DNA of 64,000 nucleotides from Candidatus Limnocylindrales bacterium (GCA_035559535.1 DATMBG010000021.1:162398-226397); one strand, 5' to 3'. Positions 53,896 through 62,815 are shown, counted from the first letter of the stretch. Notes: generated by a model from the letters alone, not told the origin. Made by a program: numbers and translations.

Positions 53896-54736
53896 AGTAC
53901 GAGGGCCCTTGTACTCCTCAAAATCTGCCCCCAGGGAACTGCTGTCTTATCAGGTGGCTATCTGTCCGCCTTTGCCCTTACCTGCTGCACTTCTAGGTGC
54001 TTTGATCCGAGCCTATGCCCGGCTTGATAGGAGTGTGTCAAAGGATAAGGTGGATAAAGCTGCGGTAGAATACCTTGAAAGGTTCAAGAAGTATGGCATC
54101 TCAGCTACATGTAAGCTTTCCTCAGATTCCTCTCTTATCAAAGGAGCCATATTACTAAAAAGATTTAGAACTCTAGAAGCAACGCCCCCAAAGGGAGAAG
54201 AAAAAAGTGATGCCATGCGCCGTGAGTACATTTTCCATAATAAACTGGATATCTTCTATCTCTTTGATTCACCACCTGATGACTTCAAAAAGATAGAGCA
54301 GGCCGGGTATCTGATTGACAGGATGGGTGATACAGAATCTTTAATTACCGTTGAAGAGATTATCACCGTCAATAATCAGAACCCCGTTAATGATCGAGAA
54401 GTTGAGATCAATACCGTTACTCCCTTTGACCTTTTGGATGAGCATCCGTCTAATGGGATGATTTGGAACGGGCTGGCTGAGTCAATATATCCAGGTAGGG
54501 AAGCAAGGCCAGGAGCATTTGTGTTACCCCTTGAAACAAGGGTTTCAAAGGGATCTGAGTATTTCGTTGGATGTTCGTTCCAAGCTAAAATAAAAGAGGG
54601 CGTTAACGTTCACAGCTTCGAGTTTAAAGGTGAAACGATTACAGTGATAAGTTGGGCAGCTCAACAAATTACTTATAAGACCGAGCAAAGAAAGAAAACA
54701 AAAGATGGAAGAGGAAAAGGTAAAAGAAACTTTTAA
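53876..54736 (+). CDS. cas5: Cas5 (type I-A-like)
   Basis: 286 residues. The Cas5 start 'LALRVRGPLYSSKSAPRELL' and 'LPLPAALLGALIRAYARLD' is recognisable as the RAMP-fold subunit that caps the crRNA 5' handle. The C-terminal half includes 'NTVTPFDLLDEHPSNGMIWN' and a basic end ('TEQRKKTKDGRGKGKRN'). GTG start at 53876 inside the end of cas7, preceded by AAGGAGGA. It overlaps cas3' by 32 nt. Somewhat longer than average Cas5a. Confidence 0.82.
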   Translation: MKALALRVRGPLYSSKSAPRELLSYQVAICPPLPLPAALLGALIRAYARLDRSVSKDKVDKAAVEYLERFKKYGISATCKLSSDSSLIKGAILLKRFRTLEATPPKGEEKSDAMRREYIFHNKLDIFYLFDSPPDDFKKIEQAGYLIDRMGDTESLITVEEIITVNNQNPVNDREVEINTVTPFDLLDEHPSNGMIWNGLAESIYPGREARPGAFVLPLETRVSKGSEYFVGCSFQAKIKEGVNVHSFEFKGETITVISWAAQQITYKTEQRKKTKDGRGKGKRNF

Positions 54737-56126
54737 GAGGATTATCGAAAAAGAACCCTACGATTATCAAGAGAGAGCATTCCGAGAAATCCTCAATCTC
54801 TCTGATTCGGGTGGGCTGGCCTTAATAGAAGCACCTACCGCGTCGGGTAAAACAGAAGCGGTGGTATTTCCTTATCTAACCCAACACGACATAAAGAGCT
54901 TTCCACTCGCCAGGAGATTGATTTACGTTCTTCCAACTCGCGCACTGGTTAACGCCCAAGCCCTGAGGATAAAAGGGTATGCTCAAAAGCTTGGCCTAAA
55001 TCTGGTTGTTAACATAGATCATGGTGCTGTTCAATCTCCCACACCAATGTTCTATGGTGATGTTGTCCTTACGACGTGGGACGCTTTTCTCTATGGATAT
55101 GCAGCTCAAAGGACCATAGGGACCAGGTTAACCATCCCTGCCGGGAATTTGGCTCTTTCCATGTTAGTCTTTGATGAGGTTCAGATGTATCAGGATTGGG
55201 ACTTCTATACACCCAGGCTGATGGGATCTATTTTAAACCACTTTAAAGGCCCTGGAATTCCCATTGTGTTTATGACGGCCACACTACCTGCACGGCTAAA
55301 GGAAATGTTGGGTTTAGGGGAAGCTGTTCTAATCTCATCTCTTAGCTCTGACGCTAAAAAACCCCTTCGTGGAACTGTCCATGTTGAAATTGAAAAGGAA
55401 AAAGACATCTTAGACGTTATAGCTAAAAATAGAACCACCCTGGAAGAGACTATAAAAAGACAGGAGAAAGTGCTGATTGTAACCAATACGGTAAAAAAGG
55501 CCGTTGAAGTTTGGGAGAAAGTTAAAGAAATCGATTCAGAAGCAATTTTGCTTCATTCGCGGCTGGTCAATCAGGCAAGAAGAGAAAGAGAGCAACAACT
55601 TATCAACGGGCACTTTAAAGTGTTAGTTGCAACCCAGCTGGTAGAGTCAGGTCTTGATATACCGAAAATAACTTTGGGTATTGTGGAAGCAGCTCCACCC
55701 GATGCTCTTATCCAACGAATCGGTAGGGTTGCAAGAAGAGAAAGCGAGCATGGGCAGGTTTTAGTTGTGATACCAAGAGAAAATGGGAAAGTTCACTTTA
55801 GACCATACTTGTCAGTCAGTGAAGATGATTTGAAGGGATTGAAGGCTGAGATTGAGAAATTAGACGCAAAAATCAAGAAATTAAAAGAAAAAAATGAAAA
55901 GGCTGATAAAATTAAAAAACAACACAAGGAGCTTACACGGCAGCGTGAAGAGCTTAAACGTATTTACAAAAAATTTTATACTTTGGAAAATTTCTGGGCT
56001 GACTTGAACAGGGACAGCGTGTCTGAAGCATTAAATAATCTGGAAGCGTGTCGAAAACTCCTGGATAATTTCTATGATCAATTCATTGTTGAGGAAGAAG
56101 AAAATGGCGAAGAGAAAGCAGAGTAA
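54705..56126 (+). CDS. cas3: Cas3' superfamily 2 helicase (without HD domain)
   Basis: 473 residues. Helicase motif I 'APTASGKT' (43-50), Ia 'VLPTRALVNAQA', motif II 'DEVQ' at 157-160 (usual DEAH/DExH), motif III 'MTATLP', motif V/VI region 'VATQLVESGLDIP' and 'ALIQRIGRVARRE'. The C-terminus is a coiled coil ('EIEKLDAKIKKLKEKNEKAD'). It unwinds the target DNA for the separate HD nuclease, a split Cas3 as in type I-A. It ends by overlapping the next gene. Confidence 0.92.
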   Translation: MEEEKVKETFKRIIEKEPYDYQERAFREILNLSDSGGLALIEAPTASGKTEAVVFPYLTQHDIKSFPLARRLIYVLPTRALVNAQALRIKGYAQKLGLNLVVNIDHGAVQSPTPMFYGDVVLTTWDAFLYGYAAQRTIGTRLTIPAGNLALSMLVFDEVQMYQDWDFYTPRLMGSILNHFKGPGIPIVFMTATLPARLKEMLGLGEAVLISSLSSDAKKPLRGTVHVEIEKEKDILDVIAKNRTTLEETIKRQEKVLIVTNTVKKAVEVWEKVKEIDSEAILLHSRLVNQARREREQQLINGHFKVLVATQLVESGLDIPKITLGIVEAAPPDALIQRIGRVARRESEHGQVLVVIPRENGKVHFRPYLSVSEDDLKGLKAEIEKLDAKIKKLKEKNEKADKIKKQHKELTRQREELKRIYKKFYTLENFWADLNRDSVSEALNNLEACRKLLDNFYDQFIVEEEENGEEKAE

Positions 56127-56631
56127 AATAAAAGAAGAAACTAAAAAATCAATCGTGGAAGAAATTAAAAAGCGTGAGAACGAGATACAGAGAATACTTG
56201 CTGCTGCAGAGGCTTACTTTAGCGAGTTCTCCCTCTTCTCCCTTCCACCCGAGATTGAACTCAGAGCGAGACCGGAGCTTTATGTCACGGCGGTTTGGGT
56301 CCCCTCCTGTGAAGAATTCAGAGAGCTAAGAGAACAGATTGAACAATTCAGCAAAGGTTCAGACAACTCAAAAGATGTGGAAGCTTCGCCCCAGGAGATT
56401 CGAAAACTGTTTGAAGATTACTCCTTCAATTTACCTCTCCGACAGGCACATGCCGTTTTAAAGTGGGACGACAAAAAATTCATTGTCCTTGAAGTTAGCC
56501 AAACCTTGAAGAGGGAAGGGAAAATCGAGGTCAGGATAAGAAAACAAGACTATCTATCAGGTCTTACGACCGCTTTGGTCAAAGAGTATGATTCCGAAAT
56601 GGGGTTAATAGGAAATCATGAGAGAGAATAA
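56104..56631 (+). CDS. Unknown Cas-operon protein
   Basis: 175 residues, not recognised. An N-terminal charged helix ('KEETKKSIVEEIKKRENEIQ'), then a globular part with 'FSLFSLPPEIELRARPELYV' and 'TAVWVPSCEEFRELREQIEQ', an acidic linker, and beta strands ('AHAVLKWDDKKFIVLEVSQT', 'GKIEVRIRKQDYLSGLTTAL'). It overlaps the 3' end of cas3' and the start of cas3'', so it is co-translated with the interference genes. Candidates are a second small subunit or a Csa-family accessory protein. No nuclease motif is visible. Confidence 0.75.
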   Translation: MAKRKQSKIKEETKKSIVEEIKKRENEIQRILAAAEAYFSEFSLFSLPPEIELRARPELYVTAVWVPSCEEFRELREQIEQFSKGSDNSKDVEASPQEIRKLFEDYSFNLPLRQAHAVLKWDDKKFIVLEVSQTLKREGKIEVRIRKQDYLSGLTTALVKEYDSEMGLIGNHERE

Positions 56632-57451
56632 TACCTCATTTAAATGTCCCCATAACTACGGCTGCACAGGTCTTGTAGACTGTAAACTTCCTTCCTTCTA
56701 TGAGGGGAAGAATGGAAGCAGAGAACCCAAGGAATGCTTTGTCCAGCACATAGAACTTTTGCTCAATACCTGGATAAATCGGCTGGAATTAAAATACTTA
56801 CCTTCTATTCTCAGGGTCTGTAAAACAATAGACCCACTGTTGGATCCAGATACCCTAAACAGCTTAATAAAGGCTGTGATGATTTTTCATGATGTGGGAA
56901 AATTAACCGACGTTTATAAAGCTGGTAGGGGTATAGGGGACTTTCGCCATGAGTTTGTTAGCTCCTATGTTTTCAACTTGGTTCTTGAAAAGCTTTCGAC
57001 CAAGTTTCACTCTGAGTTAAAAACGGCGGCGATAGGCGCTGTGCTCCTACATCATGAACCTATCCTTATGGGACAGGTTGGTCAAATTCATGAGGAGAAA
57101 CTTACGACCACTGAAATTTGGAGACGCCTAAATAGTGTGGATAAAGAGAAAACCTTACTTCTTGAACGAACAGTTGAAGCTATCAACAAACTTGTAAAAA
57201 AGTACTGTGGATGGGATGTGGAAATACCGCGAGAGATAGTGATCAAGGAATTGGCAGGTTTTCTTCAACGACTCCTCACTGGTTCGAGACACCTGGGTAA
57301 GAGAGAAGATAGAATAAAAAGGAGAATTTTAGTAGGTGTTTTTTTATCACCCCTTGTTTTATGTGATTATACGGCTGCAGTTAATTTCAGAAACGAAGAC
57401 AAACAAATAACCGCTTTTTGGGAAGTAGCAAAATCAGAGGTGGAGTTATGA
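56618..57451 (+). CDS. Cas3'' HD nuclease
   Basis: 277 residues. HD-domain metal ligands are visible: His44 ('CFVQHIELL'), His91-Asp92 ('FHDVGK'), His111 ('FRHEFVSS'), His145-His146 ('LLHHEP') and an Asp near 257 ('LCDYTAA'). It cuts DNA fed by the Cas3' helicase two genes upstream. The first 40 residues contain Cys10, Cys16, Cys22 and Cys40 with His12, a possible metal site not usual for the family. It overlaps the next gene by 4 nt (ATGA). Confidence 0.9.
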   Translation: MRENNTSFKCPHNYGCTGLVDCKLPSFYEGKNGSREPKECFVQHIELLLNTWINRLELKYLPSILRVCKTIDPLLDPDTLNSLIKAVMIFHDVGKLTDVYKAGRGIGDFRHEFVSSYVFNLVLEKLSTKFHSELKTAAIGAVLLHHEPILMGQVGQIHEEKLTTTEIWRRLNSVDKEKTLLLERTVEAINKLVKKYCGWDVEIPREIVIKELAGFLQRLLTGSRHLGKREDRIKRRILVGVFLSPLVLCDYTAAVNFRNEDKQITAFWEVAKSEVEL

Positions 57452-58500
57452 AGCTATACACTCCCGGTTTTGGAGAAATTCCAGATATGTACATAACCTA
57501 TGGTCTTTTTGAGGGAGCAGTAAGGGGATTACCTTACTCAGAGGTAAAACTCTTTCCGCAAGGACAAAAATTCATTTTGGAAATCGAAGCCGATGAAAGC
57601 GATATTTCCAAAGGTCTGATAAGAGGCGTAAAAGATGCTATTATAGAAATGCTAGAACTCTTTCAATCAACATGGAAAATCGGATATACATCCTTTGGAG
57701 GAGCTATAGATAGGCTTGATTTAGGAAGGAATTATAAGTCTGTTCCTGGAAAGTTAAAGACTTTTTTGAAAAAATCCTGGGATCTTTCAAGTAGTTATAA
57801 AGAAGCTCATCACAAGTGCAGTAAAAAAACGACCCCTTATCTCCCTATTACTCCACAACTGGGCACGAAGCGTTCTTTTTTATATGAGACTGTAGAACGA
57901 AAAAACTACTACCAAATCCTTGGAGAAAATTGCTGTTTTCCCCTCTGTTGGGTTGGCTTACATTATTATAGCTCTTTCTATACAACAGGAGATTCAACCA
58001 CTTTTTGCACTTTAATTCCAACATCTTTGTTAGATAAAACTGACTTACTTCCAGTTAAAGATATCTCAACTCGTGTTCAATACCACAAAGAGTCGAGGAA
58101 AGTCCAGCTAAACTTGTTTTCCTTGGCACTTTATTTGCTTTCAAAAGGTGAGACATTATTTGCATTGAATAAGCCATGGAAATTATGTATCTATAACATT
58201 TCTATTAGTGGAAAGGCCCCTTCAATAAGAAGCTACACAATAATTCAACCAAAAAGATTTCTCGAGTTTATTTCAGTAGTAAAATCCTCCTCGCCAAACT
58301 GGCTAAGACTCTTAGATAGTCTAATAAAAGAAGACAAGCAAGAATCTATTTCACTTATTGCAGAATCTCTTTTGTTCAACAATACAAATAGCTTATACGA
58401 TGCCCTGAAGCAAGTCGAAAGAAGCTTAGGCAAAGAAGAAAAACAGTTCCTCGACGAGGCTATAGTAGATGCTCTCTACAAAACTATTTGGAGTTTGTAA
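57448..58500 (+). CDS. Cas8a-like large subunit (Csa4/Cas8a2 type)
   Basis: 350 residues. Starts 'MKLYTPGFGEIPDMYITYGL', resembling the N-terminus of Cas8a2/Csa4. The body has a cysteine-rich stretch ('ILGENCCFPLCWVGLHYYSS') and a helical C-terminus. In type I-A this subunit recognises the target flank. Strongly AT-rich. ATG at 57448 overlaps the cas3'' stop by 4 nt. The family is poorly conserved, so position and the 'YTPGF' start carry most of the call. Confidence 0.65.
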   Translation: MKLYTPGFGEIPDMYITYGLFEGAVRGLPYSEVKLFPQGQKFILEIEADESDISKGLIRGVKDAIIEMLELFQSTWKIGYTSFGGAIDRLDLGRNYKSVPGKLKTFLKKSWDLSSSYKEAHHKCSKKTTPYLPITPQLGTKRSFLYETVERKNYYQILGENCCFPLCWVGLHYYSSFYTTGDSTTFCTLIPTSLLDKTDLLPVKDISTRVQYHKESRKVQLNLFSLALYLLSKGETLFALNKPWKLCIYNISISGKAPSIRSYTIIQPKRFLEFISVVKSSSPNWLRLLDSLIKEDKQESISLIAESLLFNNTNSLYDALKQVERSLGKEEKQFLDEAIVDALYKTIWSL

Positions 58501-58539
58501 GATGAGGGGAACTTATTTGAGGGTTATAGGTGAAATAAA

Positions 58540-59337
58540 ATGCCCATTGCAACCGTTCTTCATAGTATCCTTTCCGAAGATCTGGACGCTTCAAAAATCA
58601 GCGGCGAAGCTCTCCATGGACTCTTTTTTGCCATCCTTGCCCAGAAGGACAAAAGACTGGCCTGGCAACTCCACAAAGCAGCCGGAACAAAGCCTTTCAC
58701 CCTGGCCTTCCTGAACCGGGGAAAAAAGAGCAAATTTAAACCCGGTGAAGAACTGAGAATGAGGGTGACTTTACTCGACGATTCGCTTTTCATGAAACTT
58801 GCCGATGCCTTTATGAATCCGCAAATGGAACTCGAACTTCAGAACGCCAGAATAATTCCCACGATGATCAACCTCTCTGCCACAGACAGGGGCCTGTGGA
58901 CAGGACAACAGAAATGGGAAGAAATCTACGATTCGGCAGGGGAAGGTATCGAGATAGTCCTGCAGTTTGTAACCCCCACGACTTTTCGGCAAAGAGATAT
59001 GGACGTTCCCCTCCCCATTCCCAAACTGGTGTTCGGCAGCTATCTAAAGAGATGGAAGGAGTTCTCTCCTATTCCCCTTCACCCGGATTTACAAACTGTA
59101 GTGGAAGAACGCATCGCTGTCTTCGAACCACACATTAAACCCGCTCCGTTTTTTACAGGAAAAGTATGGGTACACGGATTTATCGGTCGAAGCCGGTTTA
59201 AGATCATGGACGATGTCAGCCCGGAACTCGTGAAACAGATTAATATCCTTGCCGACTTTGCCTTTTATTCAGGAACTGGTTACAAGACTACGTATGGAAT
59301 GGGAATGACCAGAAAGTTAAAAATTTTTTATATTTAG
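58540..59337 (+). CDS. cas6: Cas6 pre-crRNA endoribonuclease
   Basis: 265 residues. A RAMP N-domain 'ATVLHSILSEDLDASKISGE' and 'ALHGLFFAILAQKDKRLAWQ', then 'KPFTLAFLNRGKKSKFKPGE', and the glycine-rich C-terminal loop 'GTGYKTTYGMGMTRKL' typical of Cas6. It would cut CRISPR transcripts, which implies a CRISPR array elsewhere in the genome. ATG at 58540 with AGGTGA. Its stop (TAG, 59335-59337) is immediately followed by the duplicated flank. Base composition is closer to the flanking chromosome than that of cas8a. Confidence 0.88.
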   Translation: MPIATVLHSILSEDLDASKISGEALHGLFFAILAQKDKRLAWQLHKAAGTKPFTLAFLNRGKKSKFKPGEELRMRVTLLDDSLFMKLADAFMNPQMELELQNARIIPTMINLSATDRGLWTGQQKWEEIYDSAGEGIEIVLQFVTPTTFRQRDMDVPLPIPKLVFGSYLKRWKEFSPIPLHPDLQTVVEERIAVFEPHIKPAPFFTGKVWVHGFIGRSRFKIMDDVSPELVKQINILADFAFYSGTGYKTTYGMGMTRKLKIFYI

Positions 59338-59480
59338 TCCAGACAAGAGCGGACTCGGGTAGGATCAAGATCTTGTAACAGTTGGACTTACAGAAATAGG
59401 TTAAAATTAATGATAAAACCACTGTGGATCAATTTTCCATAACCTAAAGTGGGAGCATCCTTTCCGCAATCTCACAGGGC
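59338..59480 (+). pseudogene. Decayed duplicate of the WYL leader and lipoprotein gene
   Basis: TCCAGACAAGAGCGGACTC (59338) matches 50104, and the following text up to about 59415 aligns loosely with the WYL leader and its start. TGTGGATCAATTTTCCATAA (59423) and the bases after it match the lipoprotein gene at 51433. In the intact copy these two segments are 1.3 kb apart; here they are about 85 nt apart, so nearly all of the WYL gene and the lipoprotein start are deleted. Confidence 0.7.
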
Positions 59481-59596
59481 TGAAACCTCAGATATGGAAG
59501 GGACAGAGAAATAACCTTCAAACTTCCAGAGCAGATTATAAGCCTGAGAGGCAAAGCGTGCGGGAACAATCTTACCACTTAAAGGAGGAATTCCCT

Positions 59597-60106
59597 ATGC
59601 TTAAAACCACGGCATCGATACTGGTTTTTGTGTTAATCTTTGAATCTATTGCCTTGGCCGTTGATTCCAAAAATGCGGCTTATGTAGGCGGTACGGCCGT
59701 TGAGTTTGGGAATCCAGAAGAACCTATCGAGGGGAAATTGCTCACAAAGAGTGAAACAGAGCTTCAATTTGTTTGGGGGGATAAGAAGGGTTCTAACACC
59801 TTTTCTATTCCCTATAAAAATATCCTGGATTTAGAATACGGCCAGAAAGCAGGGAGAAGGGTAGGAGTAGCCATAGGAACTGCGTTATTAGTAAGTCCCA
59901 TAGGTCTATTTGCCCTTTTTTCCAAGAAACGAAAGCATTTTCTAACCATCGGATATAAAGATGCCCAGGACAAAGAACAGGTAGTTGTTTTTGAGTTAGG
60001 TAAGGGTATTGTACGAACCACCTTGCCTATCCTGGAAACCCGGTCGGGTAAGAAAATTGAGTATCAAGACAAAGAAGCAGAGAAAGCCGGTAAAGGTGGG
60101 AATTGA
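59597..60106 (+). CDS. Small predicted secreted or membrane protein
   Basis: 169 residues. Signal peptide 'TASILVFVLIFESIALAVDS', a beta-rich region ('GKLLTKSETELQFVWGDKKG', 'NTFSIPYKNILDLEYGQKAG') and one later hydrophobic helix ('AIGTALLVSPIGLFALFS') before 'KKRKHFLTIGYKDAQDKEQV'. Unnamed family. ATG at 59597 with AAAGGAGG. It probably binds or senses something in the periplasm, but no partner is indicated. Confidence 0.72.
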   Translation: MLKTTASILVFVLIFESIALAVDSKNAAYVGGTAVEFGNPEEPIEGKLLTKSETELQFVWGDKKGSNTFSIPYKNILDLEYGQKAGRRVGVAIGTALLVSPIGLFALFSKKRKHFLTIGYKDAQDKEQVVVFELGKGIVRTTLPILETRSGKKIEYQDKEAEKAGKGGN

Positions 60107-60501
60107 GTCCGGTACTCTCTTACAGGAATATCAAATGAGTTTGCTTTAAGTGACCTCTACTTATATTAAGTTTAGATCTCTGCAAATTTCGATCGGTACC
60201 AGGATCTCCCTTTTTAACCCTCTTACCAGAAGTATATATAACCTTGAAATCTTTTTAAGCATGCCCCAAACTTAGTTGGAGTAAGAAGTGACTCTCAGTT
60301 AAAAGAACTCAAAAACTAATACATAGTCCATTTAATATTGGCTTTAGAAAGCTGCCTTCACTCCCCAGCTCCCCTCTTCCGCAGCATGGGAGAGGGGCCG
60401 GGGGTGAGGGTCACTTAAACATTAAGCAAAATTAAAGTAACAAAGCATTACTACCTTGTAAAGTTAGATTTGAATAATCGTTCTACCCCCACCCCCAGCC
60501 T

Positions 60502-60658
60502 CCATACGCGCCAGGATAAGAAGTCAGGCCCCGGCGGGGCGATCTGTTTCACAGGCCGCTCCTCCGGAGTCTGAATGACTGGATCCCCCGATCTATATCG
60601 GTGGCTACCCACAGTTCGCCCCTGATGGGGTTTTTCAGCTTAATCTGGCGTGTATGCC
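60502..60658 (-). repeat. Dispersed element family A, complete copy
   Basis: About 157 bp bounded by CATACGCGCCAGGATAAG and its inverse CTTAATCTGGCGTGTATG. Inside: GGCGATCTGTTTCACAGGCC, GAATGACTGGATCCCCCGAT and CAGTTCGCCCCTGATGGGG. One of the two cleanest copies for defining the ends. Confidence 0.8.
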
Positions 60659-60908
60659 CCGGTCCTTCTCCCGAAGCTTTTGTGTAATTTTCCACCCTTA
60701 CCTCCCCTAATCCCTCGGCACCAGGTTAAGGCACCTCCACCCGACTCCTCCCACTTTCGATTTGAGAGACTAGGACTCAAAACGGCTTGGCTAGGCTTTG
60801 GGGGGTTGGTTACTCTTTTTGCAAAAGAAGGATCTTGCCTTCCCCAAGGAGTTCGGTCCATTTCGCCGTTTAGCCGATGGACTCATTGAACCCTCTCTTA
60901 ATCTCCGA

Positions 60909-61001
60909 AATGAAAAAGTAGGTAATGGTTAGAACTTACGTCGAGGGCTACCAACCTTTCGCCCTTGACGGGGTTTTTCAGCTTAACCTGATGTGTATGG
61001 G
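60909..61001 (-). repeat. Dispersed element family A, half copy
   Basis: Only one end is present: ACTTACGTCGAGGGCTACC, then TTTCGCCCTTGACGGGG, ending CTTAACCTGATGTGTATGG. Confidence 0.65.
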
Positions 61002-61392
61002 GGGTTAGGAGAGTATCTAGACCCCCGGGTCTAACCCTTAACTTGGCCCATAGGGGGTAGCTCGTTGTGGTAGCCCTATTTAAGGGCGATCCTGGATGGT
61101 CGCCCTGCAAGGTTATATAACACTTCTATGATTTAGTATAAAATGATGAATATCATCGGTATTGACAAGCTTGCTTTTAGAGAGGAAGATAACCGGGTAG
61201 ATGGGGTTCCGGTGGAAGCGGAAAATTCAACCTAACCTCGATGGGGGATTTCACACATAAAATTAACCCAGGAATGCATTTCGATCCGGAACCTAAGATA
61301 TTTTGTTAATTCAAGGCATACTGGTAAGGTCTGCAAGTCTTAAAAGAGCGCCTGTACCGGGCCGGTTATCCTTCAAAAAGGAGGTTTTACTT

Positions 61393-62694
61393 ATGAAACG
61401 ATTTTTATTGAAAACGACTGGAATGATTCTCATGATAGTAGGGATAATTTCCATAGTACCTGGGGTGGGGGCTACCTCCCTATCCCCTGTGAAGCCTGAA
61501 CAGGTTGGTCTCTCCTCGGAGCGATTGGATCGCCTGGATCAATTCTTCAAAACTGAGATTGACCAGGGTAAAATCCCAGGTGTTGTAGCTCTCATTGCAC
61601 GAAAGGGACAGATTGCCTACTTTAAGAGCTTCGGTTTTCGTGATAAAGCAAGCGGCGCACCCATGTCCAATGATGCCATCTTCCGGATCTATTCCATGAC
61701 CAAGCCTTTTACCTCGGTAGCAGCGATGATGCTGGTCGAGGAGGGGAAAATTGTCCTCACCGACCCCATTTCGAAATTTCTTCCACAGTTGGGAAAGCTG
61801 GAAGTGAGTGTACCGAAGTTTGATCCCACTACCGGTATGGTAACCTATTCGACCACACCCGCCGTGCGTGAAATTACGGTTCAAGATCTGTTGCGTCACA
61901 CCTCCGGTTTTACCTATGGAACCCAGACTACAAACGTCTACGTGAAGGAACTCTATGACAAGGTAGGTGTAGATGCCACCGATATTACAAATGCGGATCT
62001 GATCGAACGTCTGGCGAAGGTACCACTGGTCCACCAGCCCGGGACGGCCTTCGAATACAGCCGGTCAACAGATGTACTGGGGCGACTCATCGAGGTTGTG
62101 GCCAACACGACCCTGTCCAAATTCTTCAAGGAGCGTATCTTTGATCCTCTTAAGATGGAAGATTCCGGGTTCTATGTGCCGGAGGAGAAACTGGGTCGCC
62201 TCGCCCAGCCGTTTCCCACCGACCCAGCTACTGGGAAGCCCATTAAACTACTGGACGTAACGAAACCTCCCACCTATGAAGCCGGAGGTCAGGGTGCCGT
62301 CTCTACGGCCAGCGATTATGCACGCTTCTGCCAGATGTTGCTTAACGGCGGACATCTCGATGGTGTCCGGCTACTCAGCCGTACAACGGTAAATCTCATG
62401 ACCTCCGATCATCTGGGTAAGATACTGGAAGCCGCTCCGATGCCCAGCCAGCTCTTGCTTGGTGTGCCCGGTTATACCTTTGGACTCGGATTCGCAATCC
62501 GTCTGGAGCCGGGTATAGCAGGAGTTCCAGGATCGGCCGGGGAATATACCTGGGGTGGCTTTGCCGGAACTTACTTCTGGGTTGATCCTAAAGAAGAACT
62601 TATCGGTATCTTAATGCTCCAGACCCCGGGCCCGGCACGGGTCCAATACCGAAAACTTTTCAGACAACTGGTTTATCAGGCCATCGTCGACTAA
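61393..62694 (+). CDS. Serine beta-lactamase-fold hydrolase (family VIII esterase-like)
   Basis: 433 residues. Signal peptide 'GMILMIVGIISIVPGVGATS'. The catalytic S-x-x-K is in 'FRIYSMTKPFTSVA', the Tyr motif in 'FEYSRSTDVLG', and a third motif in 'TWGGFAGTYFWVDP'. This pattern fits class C-like esterases of family VIII rather than true AmpC, which has Y-x-N and K-T-G. It probably hydrolyses esters or peptides in the periplasm. ATG at 61393 with AAAAAGGAGG. It stands alone after a long gap. Confidence 0.9.
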   Translation: MKRFLLKTTGMILMIVGIISIVPGVGATSLSPVKPEQVGLSSERLDRLDQFFKTEIDQGKIPGVVALIARKGQIAYFKSFGFRDKASGAPMSNDAIFRIYSMTKPFTSVAAMMLVEEGKIVLTDPISKFLPQLGKLEVSVPKFDPTTGMVTYSTTPAVREITVQDLLRHTSGFTYGTQTTNVYVKELYDKVGVDATDITNADLIERLAKVPLVHQPGTAFEYSRSTDVLGRLIEVVANTTLSKFFKERIFDPLKMEDSGFYVPEEKLGRLAQPFPTDPATGKPIKLLDVTKPPTYEAGGQGAVSTASDYARFCQMLLNGGHLDGVRLLSRTTVNLMTSDHLGKILEAAPMPSQLLLGVPGYTFGLGFAIRLEPGIAGVPGSAGEYTWGGFAGTYFWVDPKEELIGILMLQTPGPARVQYRKLFRQLVYQAIVD

Positions 62695-62815
62695 TCGCGT
62701 TCAGATTTAAAGGATCGATCCGGGTGGTTTAACTTTGTTTTTTCAATCGGACCTTGTTCCCAACATCTTTTTTTCATAAACTTACGATTTTAAAATCGTG
62801 TAGAGGAGATGAATT

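Larger units (their letters stand above)
60107..61392. other. Long intergenic region of repeats
   Basis: 1.3 kb with no supported gene. It contains a CTTCACTCCCCAGCTCCCCT hairpin element (about 60353-60410), the motif TACTACCTTGTAAAGTT at about 60448-60466, one whole and one partial family-A element, and a G/C-rich hairpin near 61015-61060. Confidence 0.65.

Noticed and set aside
58502-58714. Alternative frame 'MRGTYLRVIGEIK...' as the true start of cas6
   Set aside because: It is out of frame with the Cas6 body; the ATG at 58540 has its own AGGTGA site and gives a normal Cas6 N-terminus.
51981-59600. A CRISPR array next to the Cas operon
   Set aside because: No direct repeats at regular 60-75 nt spacing are visible on either side; the repeats in this window are dispersed inverted elements.
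60107-61392. tRNA or other structured RNA genes in the long gap
   Set aside because: No cloverleaf with T-loop and CCA-type end was found; the structures are explained by the repeat families.
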